A DNA stretch of 33,041 nucleotides from an uncultured bacterium. GTDB taxonomy: Bacteria; Pseudomonadota; Gammaproteobacteria; Burkholderiales; Burkholderiaceae_E. Below, one piece after another: positions 32,579 through 33,041 of the stretch. The first letter of the stretch is position 1. Each line of letters begins with the position of its first letter. The translations under genes were made by a program, and so were the position numbers. The stretch covers positions 1-33,041 of the forward strand of contig CAIZPE010000051.1 of NCBI GenBank assembly GCA_903934795.1. Direction: 5' to 3'. The notes below the pieces were generated by a model, which had not been told where the DNA came from, did no database searches, and saw only the letters and a list, made by a program, of their open reading frames with translations.

Positions 32579-33041
32579 ATGAACTTCCTGCGCCAGAAGC
32601 CCCGCCCATCCGCCATGGCCCCACCCCCCAATCAGACCGCAACCGAGACCGTCTCGCTGGCCGGCATCGGTCGCGCGCTGGTCCAGCACCGGCTGCTCGA
32701 AGCCGATCGCGCGCTGGCCATCCAGCGCAAGGCAGACGCCGCCAAGGTCCGGTTCATCGACGAGCTGATCGGCTCGGGCGGGTTCCCGGCGCCCGACCTC
32801 GCCCGCTTCGCCGCCGAGACCTTCGGCCACCCGCTGCTCGATGTGGCGGCCCTCGATCTCGGTGCGCTGCCGGCCGACCTGATCGACCCCAAGCTCGCCA
32901 GCGAGACCCGGGTGATCGCGCTGTGCCGGCGCGGCACCCGCCTGTCGGTGGCGCTGTCGGACCCCACCGACATCGAGACCCTCGACCGCATCAAGTTCCA
33001 GACCCAGTGCACCCTCGATCCGGTGGTGATCGAGCACGACA
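32579..33041 (+). CDS. pilB: Type IV pilus assembly ATPase PilB / GspE-type, N-terminal part (cut by window edge)
   Basis: Cytoplasmic hexameric ATPase that drives pilus extension (or type II secretion). The frame is open from ATG 32579 to the end, about 154 residues. LAGIGRALVQHRLLEADRAL and FIDELIGSGGFPAPDLARFAAETFGHPLLDV (about 58-88) are the MshEN/GspE N-terminal domain, followed by VIALCRRGTRLSVALSDPTDIETLDRIKF (about 117-145), which is typical of PilB and GspE. The ATPase domain lies outside. An ATG at 32615 is an alternative start; neither has a clear ribosome binding site. From memory, pilB lies just after ispB and tRNA-Pro in many Burkholderiales, which favours PilB over GspE. Confidence 0.88.
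   Translation, partial: MNFLRQKPRPSAMAPPPNQTATETVSLAGIGRALVQHRLLEADRALAIQRKADAAKVRFIDELIGSGGFPAPDLARFAAETFGHPLLDVAALDLGALPADLIDPKLASETRVIALCRRGTRLSVALSDPTDIETLDRIKFQTQCTLDPVVIEHD

Overview
The window is GC-rich DNA with dense genes on both strands. It looks like a betaproteobacterium of the order Burkholderiales. Three things suggest this: the housekeeping block obgE / rpmA / rplU / ispB / tRNA-Pro at the left, a pilB-type pilus ATPase at the right edge, and several Bug-family (tripartite tricarboxylate) solute receptors with no membrane partners, a hallmark of that order. No insertion sequence, integrase, phage gene or CRISPR array is visible. No stretch longer than about 260 bases lacks a gene.

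Layout. (1) 1-2369, core: obgE (5' part only), rpmA and rplU on the minus strand, ispB on the plus strand, then tRNA-Pro(CGG). (2) 2399-8236: a minus-strand pair (Bug receptor and Tat-exported glutathione peroxidase) diverges from a plus-strand cassette of SnoaL-like protein, RraA/HMG-aldolase-like protein, D-2-hydroxyacid dehydrogenase, Bug receptor and LysE/RhtB exporter. (3) 8283-16449, minus: a multidrug tripartite efflux operon marR-nodT-emrA-emrB-emrB, with two tandem near-duplicate EmrB pumps, followed by a long-chain-type acyl-CoA synthetase. (4) 16427-23891, minus: a Bug receptor, an acid-CoA ligase and a complete LIV-type ABC importer (livGFHM plus binding protein). (5) 24147-25730, plus: an aldehyde dehydrogenase of the glutamate-semialdehyde dehydrogenase type. 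(6) 25812-30483, minus: a second complete LIV-type importer in a different gene order (livG-livF-binding protein-livH-livM). (7) 30654-32453, minus: an IlvD/Edd dehydratase of the sugar-acid subgroup. (8) 32579 to the edge, plus: start of pilB.

How it fits together. The block between tRNA-Pro and pilB is almost wholly uptake, activation and export of small organic acids: two ABC importers, three Bug receptors, two acid-CoA ligases, an aldehyde dehydrogenase, a sugar-acid dehydratase, a hydroxyacid dehydrogenase with an aldolase-like partner, and efflux of toxic compounds. I read it as an accessory catabolic region sitting between core genes that are neighbours in related genomes. Actual substrates cannot be read from sequence. 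Translational coupling (ATGA stop/start overlaps or near-zero spacing) recurs through these operons. Three well-formed sigma70-type promoters with 17-base spacers are visible ahead of rplU and of both ABC operons, and a weaker one precedes the aldehyde dehydrogenase.

I found no clearly new kind of system. The observations most worth checking are the tandem EmrB duplication, the inverted repeats ahead of nodT, the aldolase/dehydrogenase/receptor/exporter cassette, the Walker A lysine-to-arginine change in the second LivF, and the heptamer repeats at 6539-6625.
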